This document shows, piece after piece, positions 25,201 to 37,500 of a DNA stretch of 64,000 nt. This DNA is from Baylisascaris procyonis (taxonomy: Eukaryota > Nematoda > Chromadorea > Rhabditida > Ascarididae). A program made the translations under genes and the position numbers. The first letter of the stretch is position 1. Each line of letters opens with the position of its first letter. The notes beneath the pieces are model-generated. The model was not told the origin of the DNA, did no database searches, and saw only the letters and a program-made list of their open reading frames with translations. The DNA lies in contig JAZARR010000150.1 of NCBI GenBank assembly GCA_037389465.1, positions 62,001 through 126,000 of the forward strand. Reading direction: 5' to 3'.

Positions 25201-28200
25201 GTGGGCGACTGGTATGAGGCACAGTGGTCGAATAACGTTCACAGTTCGTCATAATAAGTCTCCTTTTGAGTTCATTTCTGCCAACTCCTGACGCTCCTAT
25301 CAACACTATGGGACGGATTGGTGATGCATTCGATGGGATCAGAGATACCGATTCATATAAAGGATTATCGGCTTGCTGCAATTTCCGGAAGTTTGCACTC
25401 AATCCACGCGATCTAAGCTAAATATACTCACAGCTGGTAATAATGTGCCCAGAACATTAGGCCAAAGCATTCGATCACAATTTCGATCATTCTGAACGTT
25501 CCTTTCCTATTCTCTACCTTGACTAGTTTTGTGACGCCAAGACAGAGATTCAGCAATATTCTTGCCTATCCAATTTCTCTCATCTAAAAATTTTGGGAAA
25601 TTTACAATACCTAAATTGCATTTGAAGCTATGAGGTAACGAACTTTTCCAATCCGCGACTTCGACAATGAAGGGAAAATAAAATCCACTTGTTAGGCCAC
25701 TGTGTTCCTCTACCTCCATCTACACAAAAATCATTCATATACATATAACTTTTGCAAATAGAAGATATATAATATATAAACGTTAGAGGTGGTAAGATGT
25801 TTATTGTAAAGACATTTTCTAGTGAGAATAAATAGTAATAAGATGAATAAATTAAAAGCGGCAACGAAATACAGGTTTTTAGAGCAAATCAAACCTCAAC
25901 AGTATTCTTTGTTGCCTTCTTTGCACTCATTTTACGCATGTCGCACTCCCGTTGCGCTCTTCGTTTTTGATGAAGAAGCTCTGATGGAATGAGGCCGATA
26001 TGTTTTCTTCCTGAAATCTTCCACTCTTCGTAAAAATAGCGATACAATCAATTTCTCACAGGAAAGACACTTTTTTATAAAACCCTTTTTGAAAGTCGGG
26101 ATTTAGTATAGTACAGGGGACGGGACACCGTTGCGCAACAACTGCAATATTTGGACAGCCAATGCGTTCGTGTTCTACATCTACTGTGGACTATTCACGT
26201 AGATCTCTTCCCTCTGACTTGTTGCCCTCCCCTTCCTTCCCTCTCAATCTATTCTTTGGCAAGGTTGCATACGGCTTTTTTTCAATCCGGCTATATCTGA
26301 TATGGGCCCAAAATTTTATAGTTTCCCCTGTTCTTCGTCTATATGAACCATTACCGCCTATGAAGCTAAGGAACCATTACCGCCTATGAAGCTATGACCG
26401 TTTCTAAGTACGGTGAGCCTGCAGACTACATAAATAACGAAACGCTCTAAGAAGGGATGGTGAGGAGAAGGGACAGGAAAGAGAGTGCGGAGAGGGTTGC
26501 AAGACACACGCCTTTTGTAAATTCATTTACCACTTTATCCCAGGAAAGTGGTCAACTTAATAGATTTTTTGCCAAAACTTATTTCCCTTCCACATTCACC
26601 CAGCTCAAGGAAACAAACGTCATATATGCAAATTCTGCAACGTCTTTCAACGAAACACGAAAGTTTTAAAAAGTGAGCACGATATAAGCAAACTTGATGA
26701 GTTCGGCAACAAAAGATCGTAAGATGAAATTGCTGAACGAACACAGAGACATATACAAAAATGATACTTCCATATTACAACATAAAAAATTTGCTAAAGA
26801 AACATTTAGAAGGAACGGAACAACCGACCATCAAACGGTTCACCGGGAGTGTTTGCAAACGGTCCAAAACCAAGTGATCTGGCTTGCCACCAATGTTCGT
26901 CTCCCGTAACCACAAGCTCCAGAATTTCACCACGTACAAAAGACAACGCTGCCTCAGGGCATGGATGCAGCACGTCACGCGACCCCCAATAATCGGCCTG
27001 TAGAATTTCAACTCATCTACTTTCGATCGAAAGACTCAATACTCATCATACGCCATACAATTCTGAACAAAAACCGCTCAAATTTCGAAAGCAAAAAAAA
27101 ATCTCTTCATTGAGACAATCAAACGAACGTTGTTGATAATATATGACACTATAAAAGCCGAACATAGAGTCAGGAGAATAATATGAACTCTCTCTTCCAG
27201 AAAAAAAGGATGCCGCGAATTCCCATGGTGTGCATTGTTCTTAGCAACAGCTGCCACAGGATTACGAGTGATATCATGCTCCTTTCTTGACTACGCATTT
27301 CGCATTTTTTCTTGACAGTTACATACCTGTGTTTAATTTGCCCTTTTATTTCATATTACGTATGCGTCTTGCAACAACTGTCAAAATATTCAAAACCTAC
27401 GTCACCTGAGGCTATTCGCCAGTGACTTCTGAGAATTCCGGATTTTTTCCTTCAGATTTTCAAATGTTATGGATAGCGTTCGACTGCTCTTACAATAAAA
27501 TCCTCAAATCTATTTGTGTTTTTTCTCTTCATTGATTCTGCAAGACGCATACGTAATATGAAACAGTTACCAGCTTAAACAAAACCCATTACCCTTCCCG
27601 CCGAGAAATCCTGTTTCTCCATAAGCAGAAATATTACTAGCAATTTATTTTCCATGACAATCGCATAACCGTTGTAAGCCTGAACAAAAGAAATTAAAAA
27701 ATAGCTTACCAATGCTCTAACGTAACGCGGGCTATCACATTCGACCACTGAGAGAATGTCAGCTGGAATCAGCTTAAAAGTAACCGATCCATCATCAGTA
27801 TTTAATAGTTTGACAATATCGGCTGGTTTCATGCCCGTCACACTCACTCCATTTACCTCCAACACTCGATCACGAACCTAAAGTCAAACAAAAATATCAA
27901 CTATGGATTTCCAATGCGGTTTTTTTCTTTTTTTTGAAATATTTCTGCTCGTGTGGTGCCTAGGATATCTTGAATCATTCCACTTGAAAAAGGCTAGCAA
28001 TAGAGAAAAAAGTAATTTTTTGGTGTCTACTGCTCTCTGTAATATTGACTGTCAAAAATTACAGCATAATAAGAGAAATTGGTGAAAACTTACTAAAATA
28101 TTGCAGAAGTTGTTTAGAAATTTTCGACCTAAAAGATTTAATTAGCAAGATCTATAGATCTGTACCATAAATATACTCGAGAATAGAGTTCGAAATTTTT

Positions 28201-30795
28201 TCTGACATTGAAATACTGCGTAAGATTAAGTGAGACATAATTTTCCAACTTTTCTATAGTAGAATGTGTGCCTTGCAGAAATTCTAAATGCTTTTAACTT
28301 AGAACGCTCAATCCATAACAAAAACTTTAAAAAACGAGTAGTTCATTTTACCGAAATATTTCAGCAGATCAATCTATCTAAAAGCACTCTTTTTCTTTAC
28401 TTCGCTCGCCCAACATGAAATTTTTGATCACCTTTGCGAGGATCGGTGACACCAACCAACTAGGATCGTGATGTGAGAAGATTACAAAGGGGGTGTTGAT
28501 GCCCGCATCTTGCAGCAAAGAGACCGATTGTTCGAACCACCCTTCCTCTCCCTCCCCACTTTCCCTACGTCTCTTCCCATTCACTTGTTGGGCTAGAGTC
28601 AGTAACGGCTTTCCATTTATATCGTATATATTGTCCAAGAACCACTGGCCGCGAAACAGGAACTTTATTTAACTAGGATTAGTGAAACATTACAACCACG
28701 TTTTCAAGACTAAGAAGCGACGCTTCAATCCGATTAAGGAAACAAGCGAAGATTGAAATTCACCTGAATACATGCACTTCGATCAGCGACTCCTCCGGCA
28801 ATGATTCGGGCCACATATACTCCCCCATCCGCATCACATTTTATGGTTGCACCTAGTGGCTCGTTACCCTTCACAAGACGAACTATTTTCACAGCCACCC
28901 CTTCATCGTCATCCACTTCATGCGGTATATCCGGGAGTTGCGGTGAATAACGTTGATCCACTACATGGTCGTATGCCCAGAATAAACTCTAAATGCATTA
29001 CAACATTTTACAACACAATGATGATCAAAGAATACATAAAGTCGAAGAACATTGGTCATAAGCTTTACCACCCCAGCAATCCCTTGTAGAATTGAGAATC
29101 AACCTAGTGGAAGCGATCTCATTGATAGTATTCGTTCCTCTTATACAAACTCTTCAGCTGCCGATGACTCTCAGATGCAAGCATTAGTGATATCACCGAT
29201 ACGTCGAATGCGCTAGATACATGAAAATCAGCTTGCCAAAGTTTCCTAAGGTGTGAGTGGATCGACTGACTCCCTGAAGTCTGAGGTAACCATTATGATC
29301 CAGTCTTAGTGAACCTATCTAAAAATGACCCTTGAGGTACCGACAATATCAATGAACTACTGTCAGTTATAAGCACCCCAAATAATTCAAGAATAACCCT
29401 TAACTCTTTACAATCTGGCTATTTTTTGTTATCTTGCTTGCTATTACGTATTTGGAAATCTATTCAAGACGGTGCCCTAACACCCAATAATGTTTTCAAG
29501 ATTTTGGACAGGAAGCGAGCCATTGCCTCTGATCACTTAAAGGAGATAGATATGGCAAGAAAGATGCAATTTCGAGATCTGGTTTTCACCATGAAATAGA
29601 AAGATCTGCTCATTAAAATTTTTCGCTCTTTGTTGGTGAAGGACATGAAATTTTCAGGAGACTTCTGAGGAACTTGAAAAGAAAAATTTTTTATACTCAG
29701 TAAAGGTAGAATAAAACAAAAAAATCAAAAGAAATGATACCTTGATAACAGGTTTGCTAAGCAGAGAGACGAGTTGCTGTACTGCCGCCGATGGTGGTGC
29801 CGATTCTTCCCATTCATATAACAGGCCTTCGTTAAGCTCCCATATGTTCGGCTCACTAAAACTTCGACTGCGTTGCAGTTTATGGATTCGGTGATAAGCC
29901 TCTTCAAAACGTTCTTTTCTAATCGGGATCAAGGACCGTGATTCCTTTCTAACTTATTGAATTTTTTATTTTTACGTGTTGGAAAATAGTCGTTTATAGC
30001 ATTTTGAGGAGAACAAGCAATCAACGCTGTTGATTTTCATGGGACAATGAAGTTTACTGAATTGAAAATGCCGACGCAATTTTTCCTCATAAGGATTGTA
30101 CCACCCCTGCAACTTTTTTTTGCAATTTTTTATTGTTTATCCTTTCCGCCTTTATTTATGATTCACTAGATCGGCTAAGTTGATCACATCAAACATGGTT
30201 TATTTTCTATGTACGACGCCGAGAACGCAAGTTATAGTAGTTTAAAGATCTACAAATAAGTGAGCACAAGTAGTGAGGATTATCGGGTGGAAAGGGATAG
30301 GTAGGTATTTGTACAGCAATGTGTGAACTGCTGCTACATTTCACTGACTCGAGAGCATCAAGAAACCTGCGATGGATCCAGGCAAAATTTTTCGAAGTGA
30401 AGAGGGGCTCAGGAATTTTTCATCAGCTAAAATGGATCCTCTCAACGACAAGTGAACCATGCCGATACCATGATACTTACACTGATCCTTAGAGAAGGTG
30501 AGGCGGGAAGGAGCGGAGAGGAGATAATTTTATAGGCATGCAAACACTGTGGGCAGATGACAAAGTAAAACCTCTAAGTCCAAAGAGGAAAACGTAACGA
30601 AGCAGCTTACCTCGCAGACCGAGAACCACTAATTCGACGAGTGTCGAGTAGTTTATGTATGATGGAAATGGCCTTCTGATCCTCGGCGCTCAGTTTCTTT
30701 TTCCTGGAACCATTTTCATCGGCAATTCCTTCCAGAATACCCTCGAAGGCCTTCGAGAAAGACTCCAATGATGCGGTTGTCGTGCCGGGGCTCAT
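22289..30795 (-). CDS. PALS1: PALS1/Stardust-type MAGUK (L27-PDZ-SH3-GK), 11 exons
   Basis: Membrane-associated scaffold of the Crumbs/PALS1 apical polarity group; PDZ-SH3 normally binds Crumbs tails and L27 binds PATJ or LIN-7 type partners. Exons 5' to 3': 30795-30611, 29948-29741, 28988-28764, 27877-27710, 26997-26871, 26010-25895, 25491-25432, 25417-25197, 24711-24560, 23612-23503, 22522-22289. All splice phases agree, giving about 601 aa against about 675 in human PALS1. L27 is at about 5-145. PDZ is at about 164-246 with carboxylate loop EPLGATI. SH3 begins at YVRAL and includes WWQAR and GLIPSELL. GK, about 398-601, has a degenerate P-loop GASGVGRNELKRRL, so no kinase activity is expected. 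The C-terminus WVPSSWIE matches the WVPSTWLR ending I recall for PALS1. Exon 5 could instead end at 26844, adding 9 residues. Confidence 0.93.
22710..23445. repeat. About 0.73 kb element with roughly 110 bp terminal inverted repeats
   Basis: The left terminus (about 22710-22820) and the reverse complement of the right terminus (about 23325-23445) share CTTGTAAATTAGTG, then TTGCTCAGCCGTTGTTT, then TCAGCTGTTT in the same order with scattered mismatches. The interior is unique, with no transposase-like frame. It lies within the last intron of the PALS1-like gene, the position and form of a non-autonomous MITE-like transposon. I could not define target-site duplications with confidence. Confidence 0.8.
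24146..24223. repeat. Two-copy 37-38 bp near-tandem duplication
   Basis: Copies 24146-24182 and 24186-24223 differ by one substitution and one inserted base, with a 3 bp spacer. They are intronic in the PALS1-like gene, between the exons at 23612 and 24560. Confidence 0.92.
26345..26394. repeat. Two-copy 24 bp duplication
   Basis: Copies 26345-26368 and 26371-26394 are identical with a 2 bp spacer. They lie in the PALS1-like intron between the SH3-encoding exons. Confidence 0.93.
28381..28670 (-). other. Coding-like open frame inside a PALS1 intron
   Basis: An open frame of more than 85 codons on the same strand as the host gene lies in the intron between the two PDZ exons. Its composition looks coding (runs such as WFEQSVSLLQDAGINTPF and GEGEEGW), unlike the low-complexity intron around it. 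I recognise no domain. It could be an alternative exon, a nested or retrotransposed gene fragment, or chance. The canonical PDZ splice joins perfectly without it. Confidence 0.3.
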
Positions 30796-32006
30796 CTCGA
30801 TGACTGGACAGAACCTATGTCAACATCTGGCGATGATAGTACGAGAAAGTCAGCATGTCGCTACGGGTAAGCACATGCTAATATGAATGGCATGACTCGG
30901 ACTCATCAAGTTCAAAGCTTTCGGGTACCTTCCACTTTGCACTGCAAAAAAAAACACATATCCAGGAGGGTACCAGAGTTGATGGCACGACATGCGCTTT
31001 TACAATTCTGTCTGTGAGGCAACGCGCCAGTTTCACAACAGTTTTGGCTCTGTTTTACAAACCCATCGGTTTCGAAATTGTAGGTACAACACGCACGTTT
31101 ATCGCTATACGCTTAAAGAATACAAATTTGCCAAAGTGTGTAAAGAATATTCACGAATTCAACAGCAAAAAATCAATGACAAGCAATCATATGGAAAAGG
31201 TAAAGAAGCGAACAGGTGTTATTAAGTTTTTCGCAGGAAAGAAAAGAAAAGCCAAGCCTAGTGATGCCTTAATAAGGTAGCACCATAAGCAGAGGTGCCG
31301 AAGGTATTTTTTATTTCTCTTGCGAAATAAAGAGTTAACAACATGATGGGGATGATGATTAATCATAACTGATATGAGGCGCATATAAGTAGAAGTTCGT
31401 ATGCTCACTTCTACCCACATTCCTCTTCGTTTCATATCCTCCTTTCTTTCGGTAAGTTTTACGAGTTCTTTTTTCTCTCATTGGGGGGTGGGGAGGGGGG
31501 AGGTAGTATATTCGTTCCTATACATACACTTTAAGAGCTGCTTTTTTATAGGAGGGGGTAGATGAGAGTGTATATATGGGGAGTAATATGAAGAGTGCAA
31601 AATGTTTTACAAGAGGTGTAAAAAAGGGGTGTTAACTTTGTGAGGAGTGAAATTTCGATTTTGAGAGGTCAATTTTATTTTGTGGGTCTCCATGTGACCT
31701 TTGTAGAAGTACAGAGACACAGCCAGTACGTTCTGTCTACCTGTGTGCCAGAGGGGTGCAACTCGTCGAACAAGGGAAGTCTCTAAATGTTGGTGTTCTT
31801 CGTTCTTTGCTGGTATGCCTCGTTATTGCAAACGGTCTTTTGTTTTTTTTTCGATGTTTGTAGTACGCTAGGCGAAATTAGTATCCGGTGAGAGACTTCT
31901 TCAAGATGACCAAGGTTCACGAGATTGCATATATGTACGTTGAGCGTGTACAGAGTTAGAAGTATATATACAGTCGCAAAAAGAAGACCACGACGAGTAA
32001 AAAAAG

Positions 32007-32070
32007 GTCAGTGGTTGAGGCGCTGGCCTTAGATTTTGAGAAGTCAAAGTTCAGTCCCGGCCAGTACACC
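32007..32070 (+). pseudogene. tRNA-Leu-like remnant or SINE head
   Basis: It has an A-box-like stretch (GTGGTTGAGGCGCTGG), a CTTAGAT segment resembling a leucine anticodon loop, and a degenerate B-box (AGTTCAGTCCC). The acceptor stem does not pair and the variable arm is disordered. A decayed tRNA or the head of a tRNA-derived SINE is more likely than a working gene. Confidence 0.4.
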
Positions 32071-32708
32071 TTTGCGCTTTTTTCATTTCCTTACTTCTTC
32101 TCATATGTAAATTCACATTCCTGGACAGCATATAATCCACATGCCTTTATAGTTGTTGTTATATAGAACGTATGCGTGTGTGTATATAACAGGCTATATC
32201 TCAGCTCTGAAGTAACCTTTTGAGTTGAAACTTAGTTTATAGTCATCGGCACGCACTGTTCCATCTTCCTATGGGAAAAGAGATTCAACTTTTCGAGGAA
32301 CAAAAATTTCGATCTTTCGGGCCCCATTTTCGTGAAACCTTGATTTTCGCGATTTTGGGGATCTGGCTTTCCATTCCTAATCAAACTTCGTGCATCCGTC
32401 TACAATACTTTGAGAAAGCTTGTCGAGATCGATCCAACGGTACCTCTCCCATCCATCGTTGTCTTCTAGGAGCCGAGATGTGATACCCCAAAGATCGCGA
32501 TTTTTCGAACCTCGAGGGACGTGGATTTTTGAAAAATTTTTTCTCTCCAATTTTCCAACTTTGGTATCAAATGAGACAGCTCAATGAGCTGATCACTGTA
32601 TGGTTATTTGCAGGTGTATACATTGAAAAGCGCGGATTAAAAGGGATTAAAGTAGTGTTTTTCTGTTATTGCATTAAACATATACATTAAAAAAAACTGA
32701 AGTTTTGA

Positions 32709-32768
32709 GAAGCACAGAAAACTCAGTGGTTAATGGTTTTAGCTTAGCTTCTAAGCCAGCGGGATTCG
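32709..32768 (+). pseudogene. tRNA-Arg(TCT)-like remnant
   Basis: CTCAGTGGTTAATGG resembles an A-box. CTTCTAAG resembles an Arg TCT anticodon loop and GGGATTCGGTTCTG a worn B-box. The stems pair poorly. It lies 640 bp from the other tRNA-like remnant in the same orientation, so the two may come from one SINE family. Confidence 0.35.
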
Positions 32769-34498
32769 GTTCTGTCATTGAAGCAGTCTAATTTAGCTTG
32801 TGCTGACTGCATTTCGACCACCAATCAGCTGTTGCCCTCTTCCCCCCCCCCCCCGGGTGAACGACGTGAATCCGCTAAAGTGGGGAATAAGAGGGCGCTG
32901 CAATAAAACGAAGAACGGGATCGCTGATCACACCTTCATATTCAGCCTAAAACACTCGTTAAACCCTCAATCGTCACACAACCCGGGACTTACATCAAAA
33001 TAAAATTAGAAAACGCGACGCCATTGATCAACATAGTCAATTGGAAAATGAAGTGGTCAGCTTTGGAACGATGCCAAATACCAATTTCTCTCTGAGGACA
33101 AATTTGAAAATTTGCCAAAACCGAGTGATTGGTTGGTGCATGCCTGTCTGCACTTACATGACTTTTTGTAGCCGCTTTAGTTGCGAGAGATGTTCGTGCA
33201 TGTTGCGGTCGGGAGGTTGCAGTTACTATCTCTCTTTGCATATGGGTTTTTCCATTTCTTCACGCTCTCCAAAATTTTAAAAACGCAACTCTGTGCTTTC
33301 TTGAATGCAGGAGAAATACATATTATTGCTGAGGACAATTTTTTTGTCTTTCTGTCATCTCTTTAGCAAAGGTCTCTCAGCCATCGAAATTTCCAACTCT
33401 TGTTGGTTTTCATGCAAGTTTTTATAGGAACCGAATATCGATCCTGTGGAGGTACTTTCTGGCGATGAAAATTTTGCATCACGAACTTGTGCACTGATTG
33501 GATTTAAAAGAGCATATTTGCCCCAAAGTTGTTCAATTTTTCCTCTAAACCATCCACCTTTTATGAAAAGAGAAAGTGCTGAAATATTTATATGCGTATT
33601 TATGTTTGTTCGGTGCTTTCGACTCTTTTGATATAAAAACGATGGTACTAGGTGGTCTAAATTATATCCGTCCGCAGTATATATTCCACTGTTTATTGCA
33701 GCTTCGTTCGTACAGATTATTCCAGTTCTATTGCTTCCAGCATATGGTAGTCTCCAATCGTCTGTACAAGTTAGTGGCAGCTACGCCGTTTTATCGTACG
33801 ATTGCTTGCGTTATAGTTTGGGTTGGCGAGAGAGGAAGTTGAGGTGAGGAAATCGAATTCGAATTCGAAAAATCCGGAAAGCAAGGGTAGTTTCGGGTGA
33901 TCGAGCAGTCGTTGATGGTGAAGACTTGAGATCCTTAATTTATTCCTCAAGAGATTTCCACGGATCAGTGATTGAATGCAGAAAAATTCTGATAGGTTTC
34001 CGTCGTTGAGGCAAGGGAAGAGGATCGGTGTAAACCGAGGTCAGCAGTACAGTTGTTTCAAGCAGGTTCCAATAGTCCCATAGCTGCGTTCACAAAAATT
34101 TCCCCAGAGCAATTTAGTTTTGTGGAAGCTCGGAGGTGGAGGGGGGTGGGGAGTAGGGGGCTGTGGAAGTAGAATTGAAAGGGGAGCGTGGACAAACTTC
34201 GGTATTCTCAAGAGGTAGAATATTCTTGGAGCCTCAACGACAGATGTTGATGTCGATACGAAAGGTGCGAATAAATGCAACTCTGGCTTCTTTTCGAATA
34301 AATGTTTTAGTTTCTTATGCGTTCAACTTTAACTTAACAAGTATACTCATATAGTCCCAAAAAACCGCTTTTGCAGTCACTCTACCCGACAGCTGTTTGA
34401 AGCAATTTCGATGAGGTAAAAAATTTGGAACTTTATTATGTTTCTTTCGGGACGTATGCGTTTACTATTGATACCGTGCAAGCCCAATTTTTGTCATA

Positions 34499-34512
34499 TT
34501 TTAGGCGACATA
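34499..34512 (+). promoter_or_regulatory. PSMD5: Probable trans-splice acceptor / 5' UTR of PSMD5-like gene
   Basis: A strong acceptor (ATATTTTAG, ending at 34504) lies 8 bases before the initiator ATG at 34513. No in-frame coding exon is evident upstream. In nematodes this arrangement is typical of spliced-leader addition. It could also join a non-coding first exon. Confidence 0.55.
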
Positions 34513-37500
34513 ATGCGAGACGATACGGGAGCCGGAGACGAACCCATTTTGGAAATTGGCGTTGAGCAGTTCCAAGGGTTTTACGCTATCAAGCAGCGCT
34601 TCCTATCTGATAGGTCGAAGGAATCCGCACTGGCAATTCTCAACGAGCTAACTGCACTTGACGTCGGCGAAATTGATTTGTATGTTCATTTCATTCATCA
34701 GACGGTTCTAGAATTCCCATTTTTGATCTTGGAGCCTTTATTTTCAAGGATTATAGGCAACCTTTTAACTTGAGATCCTCGAATAGAGATTTTAGAGTCC
34801 TGTAGGTTTTCTGGTTTCGGATACGCATACTGCTTACGTGAGGATGACCTCAGCCGATAATCAGATGGCAACTTTGTGCTTATTTCTGATGTTCTCATTG
34901 ATCTTAACAATGGTGATTCGAGTGAGGCTCACATATTAGTGACCAAAGATCAGAATATGAAAGTCGCGGTAAACATTGTCTGTTTGTTGTCAACGCCCGT
35001 ATTTACTCGGTTTTCATTTTCCTCTCGATTTCTTGTCTTCTCCAAGCAAACATTTCTTTACATGCGTTTGTATCCGTACGTTAAAACAAGAGCTCTCATA
35101 TGTATTCTGCACTGCCTCGATTGACCTCTTCCTCCCCTCTCCCCCATCTTTTCTTACTGTGCTGTCTGCCTATAGGAAAGGTTTTTTCACTAACAGGAAA
35201 TCCATTGAAATTCTTTTCGTCTATTCGTTTTTTCTTGGCAACACCGGTTTAGGGCAGTAAACCAACTTACTATGGTCGATCGATGCCAGCATATCGCGCA
35301 AAACATATACTGTTACCAGCCTTCCCTTCATCGTTTTCCACATAATATGGTGGTTTGGTTTAATAAGGAGACAGCGTACTGATAGAATTTTTTTCTTTTC
35401 GACCATAGTTTCATTTTTCTCAACTTTTTATGCTTTTATATTGCTGCCTTATTATTATCCTCACTGTCCCACACCTCTACTTTTTCCAGTGTTTCCCTTT
35501 CTTGCTGATGTTTAAATATTCCTGTGAAAATGACGTCCTCATTTAAGTTGCCCACCGAATTGGCAGTGTTATCGACTCGAAAGAGCGGCATATTTGTGTA
35601 GCTTACAATAATAAAAGTTTTCTTGTTTTCCAATAATAGGTACTATAAACAGTACTAGTCGTCGATTAAAAGAATGCCTTTTTTATATGTTTTCGGTCTC
35701 GGGAGTTTAGGTCTTTTGTGTTATTAGTTGCATAGCTTAGTTTTATCCTTAATTTCCTACCGCAATCCCCTCAGTTTGTATGATTCATTCCTTTGGGTTG
35801 GCTAGGTTGGTGCTCTCCCTCATTGCTTCCGATGATGCAAGTAAAAGTATTAGTTTTATTCATCGCAAGGATGTTTAATTATTTCTTGAAGGTGCGATGA
35901 GATCGGTGGAATGAGGTAACAGGATGTATTGACGTTGTCGTAAATATTGTGTAGGAAATTCAAGAATATCTATTCAGGTAGAAGATAAAGAGATGAAAGA
36001 ACATAACATCCAGAGGTAGAGAATTTCAGTTGCAACAATAGAAGCACCTGGGGAAGGGGGTTGTATTTAGTTCCGCTTCAACCTAGGTTTGATTCGTTAT
36101 TGTCCTAGAGGTGTCACGTAGTGATTCAGATCATAACTGTCACAAAAATAGTGAGAGCAATTTACTGACCAACTGCAACCAGGTGATGAGTTTCTTTTAA
36201 CGCGAAATATTTGTTGCTGAGGAGCAAAGGATTGAAGGGCACTATTTTTATAGAGTATTCATAGCAGCCAAAGTTTTTTTTTTATTTTTTGTAAGTGGTC
36301 GTAATTTACGTGGATTCTTTTTATTGCATTAAAAGTGTCTACACGAAATGTGATATGTAAAAGTGTTCTTGTACTCAATTAACGAATTTCGATAGTATAA
36401 AAATTCTTTGTTTTTAATTATACTAAATTATTATATATGAAATATTATTACTAGCACTACTAAATTATCATTTAATTGTTATATTATTATAAAAATGAGC
36501 AAATTTTATGCGTTTAGAGACGTATGGATGGACGTGAAGGATCTCATTGTTTGCCTTCTGGATACTGTCACATTACCTTTACTCGTCGTGAATCATCAAC
36601 TGTTATTGCTTACGGCATTGAATCGTTGTTCGAGTCGAGTCGTCGATTTATTGGCTGATTACACTCTGCGACATATTGACAAACTTTCTGATGAACTTTC
36701 TTCGTCGAACATTGCTATAACGATTGCATTCGCTAGAAGGATTACAGAATCACAGTGTGCACAATCCGTGGCTAATGTATGAATTTTATTTATTTCTTTT
36801 GTAATCGCTTCTAATGCAGAGTGGATTTGATCGACGCATTGGGTAATTGCATGATATTTTTAGTGAATAAGTATGCATTATATCGGTTTATGTTTGAAAC
36901 TAAGTTCTTAACACATAGTCTTGATTCATCGTTGCCATATCTGGTTGTAATCATACAATTCTGTTTTTTATTCTCTGAAACATTAGCTGTTGTTACTTTT
37001 TATTGGTTGCATTTTGTTCCATTTTGTTTTCCTACCATTTTTTGCGTCTAGTGTTCCTTTTTTCATTTTATTATAATTAAATCTAAAAAGTGGCCATTGT
37101 TTGTAATCAGGATTAGGACGGTTTATTCAGAAAAATCCATGGGGGAGTATGGTCTTTAGAATTCGTTCGTTGATCACAAGTGGCTAAGGGCGCCTATGTA
37201 ATGTTTGCATGCTGTGCTCTTGTTAGTTTTTTGTTGAATTTTTCTTGATTTTATTCTCGTGTTTTCATCCTTTTTGTTTTTAAACCCTACTAGGTTGAAT
37301 ACTAATCGTTAACTTTACTACTTACTTTTATGAAACTTTATTGTTTAATGCGCATCCTTAAAACGCCTTATCCATTTGTGGATATTTTGGTGGAACAACA
37401 TCATCAATTATTGTGCAGAATATTCAAATATCATTCAGTAGGAATGTTCGCAGCCGAAACGAAAAGGATGTAGCGTTGCATTATTTTTTGCCCTCATAAG

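Larger units (their letters stand above)
30796..34512. promoter_or_regulatory. Divergent intergenic region (PALS1-like on -, PSMD5-like on +)
   Basis: The two start codons face away from each other, so both promoters must lie here. I see no clear TATA or initiator. It contains G-rich runs near 31483-31503 and 34134-34163, a C13 run near 32843 and two tRNA-like remnants. The open frames in it show no domain or splice logic. Confidence 0.5.

Noticed and set aside
26775..27011. 78-codon minus-strand frame with an ATG
   Set aside because: It overlaps the SH3 exon in another frame; the SH3 frame is clearly the real one.
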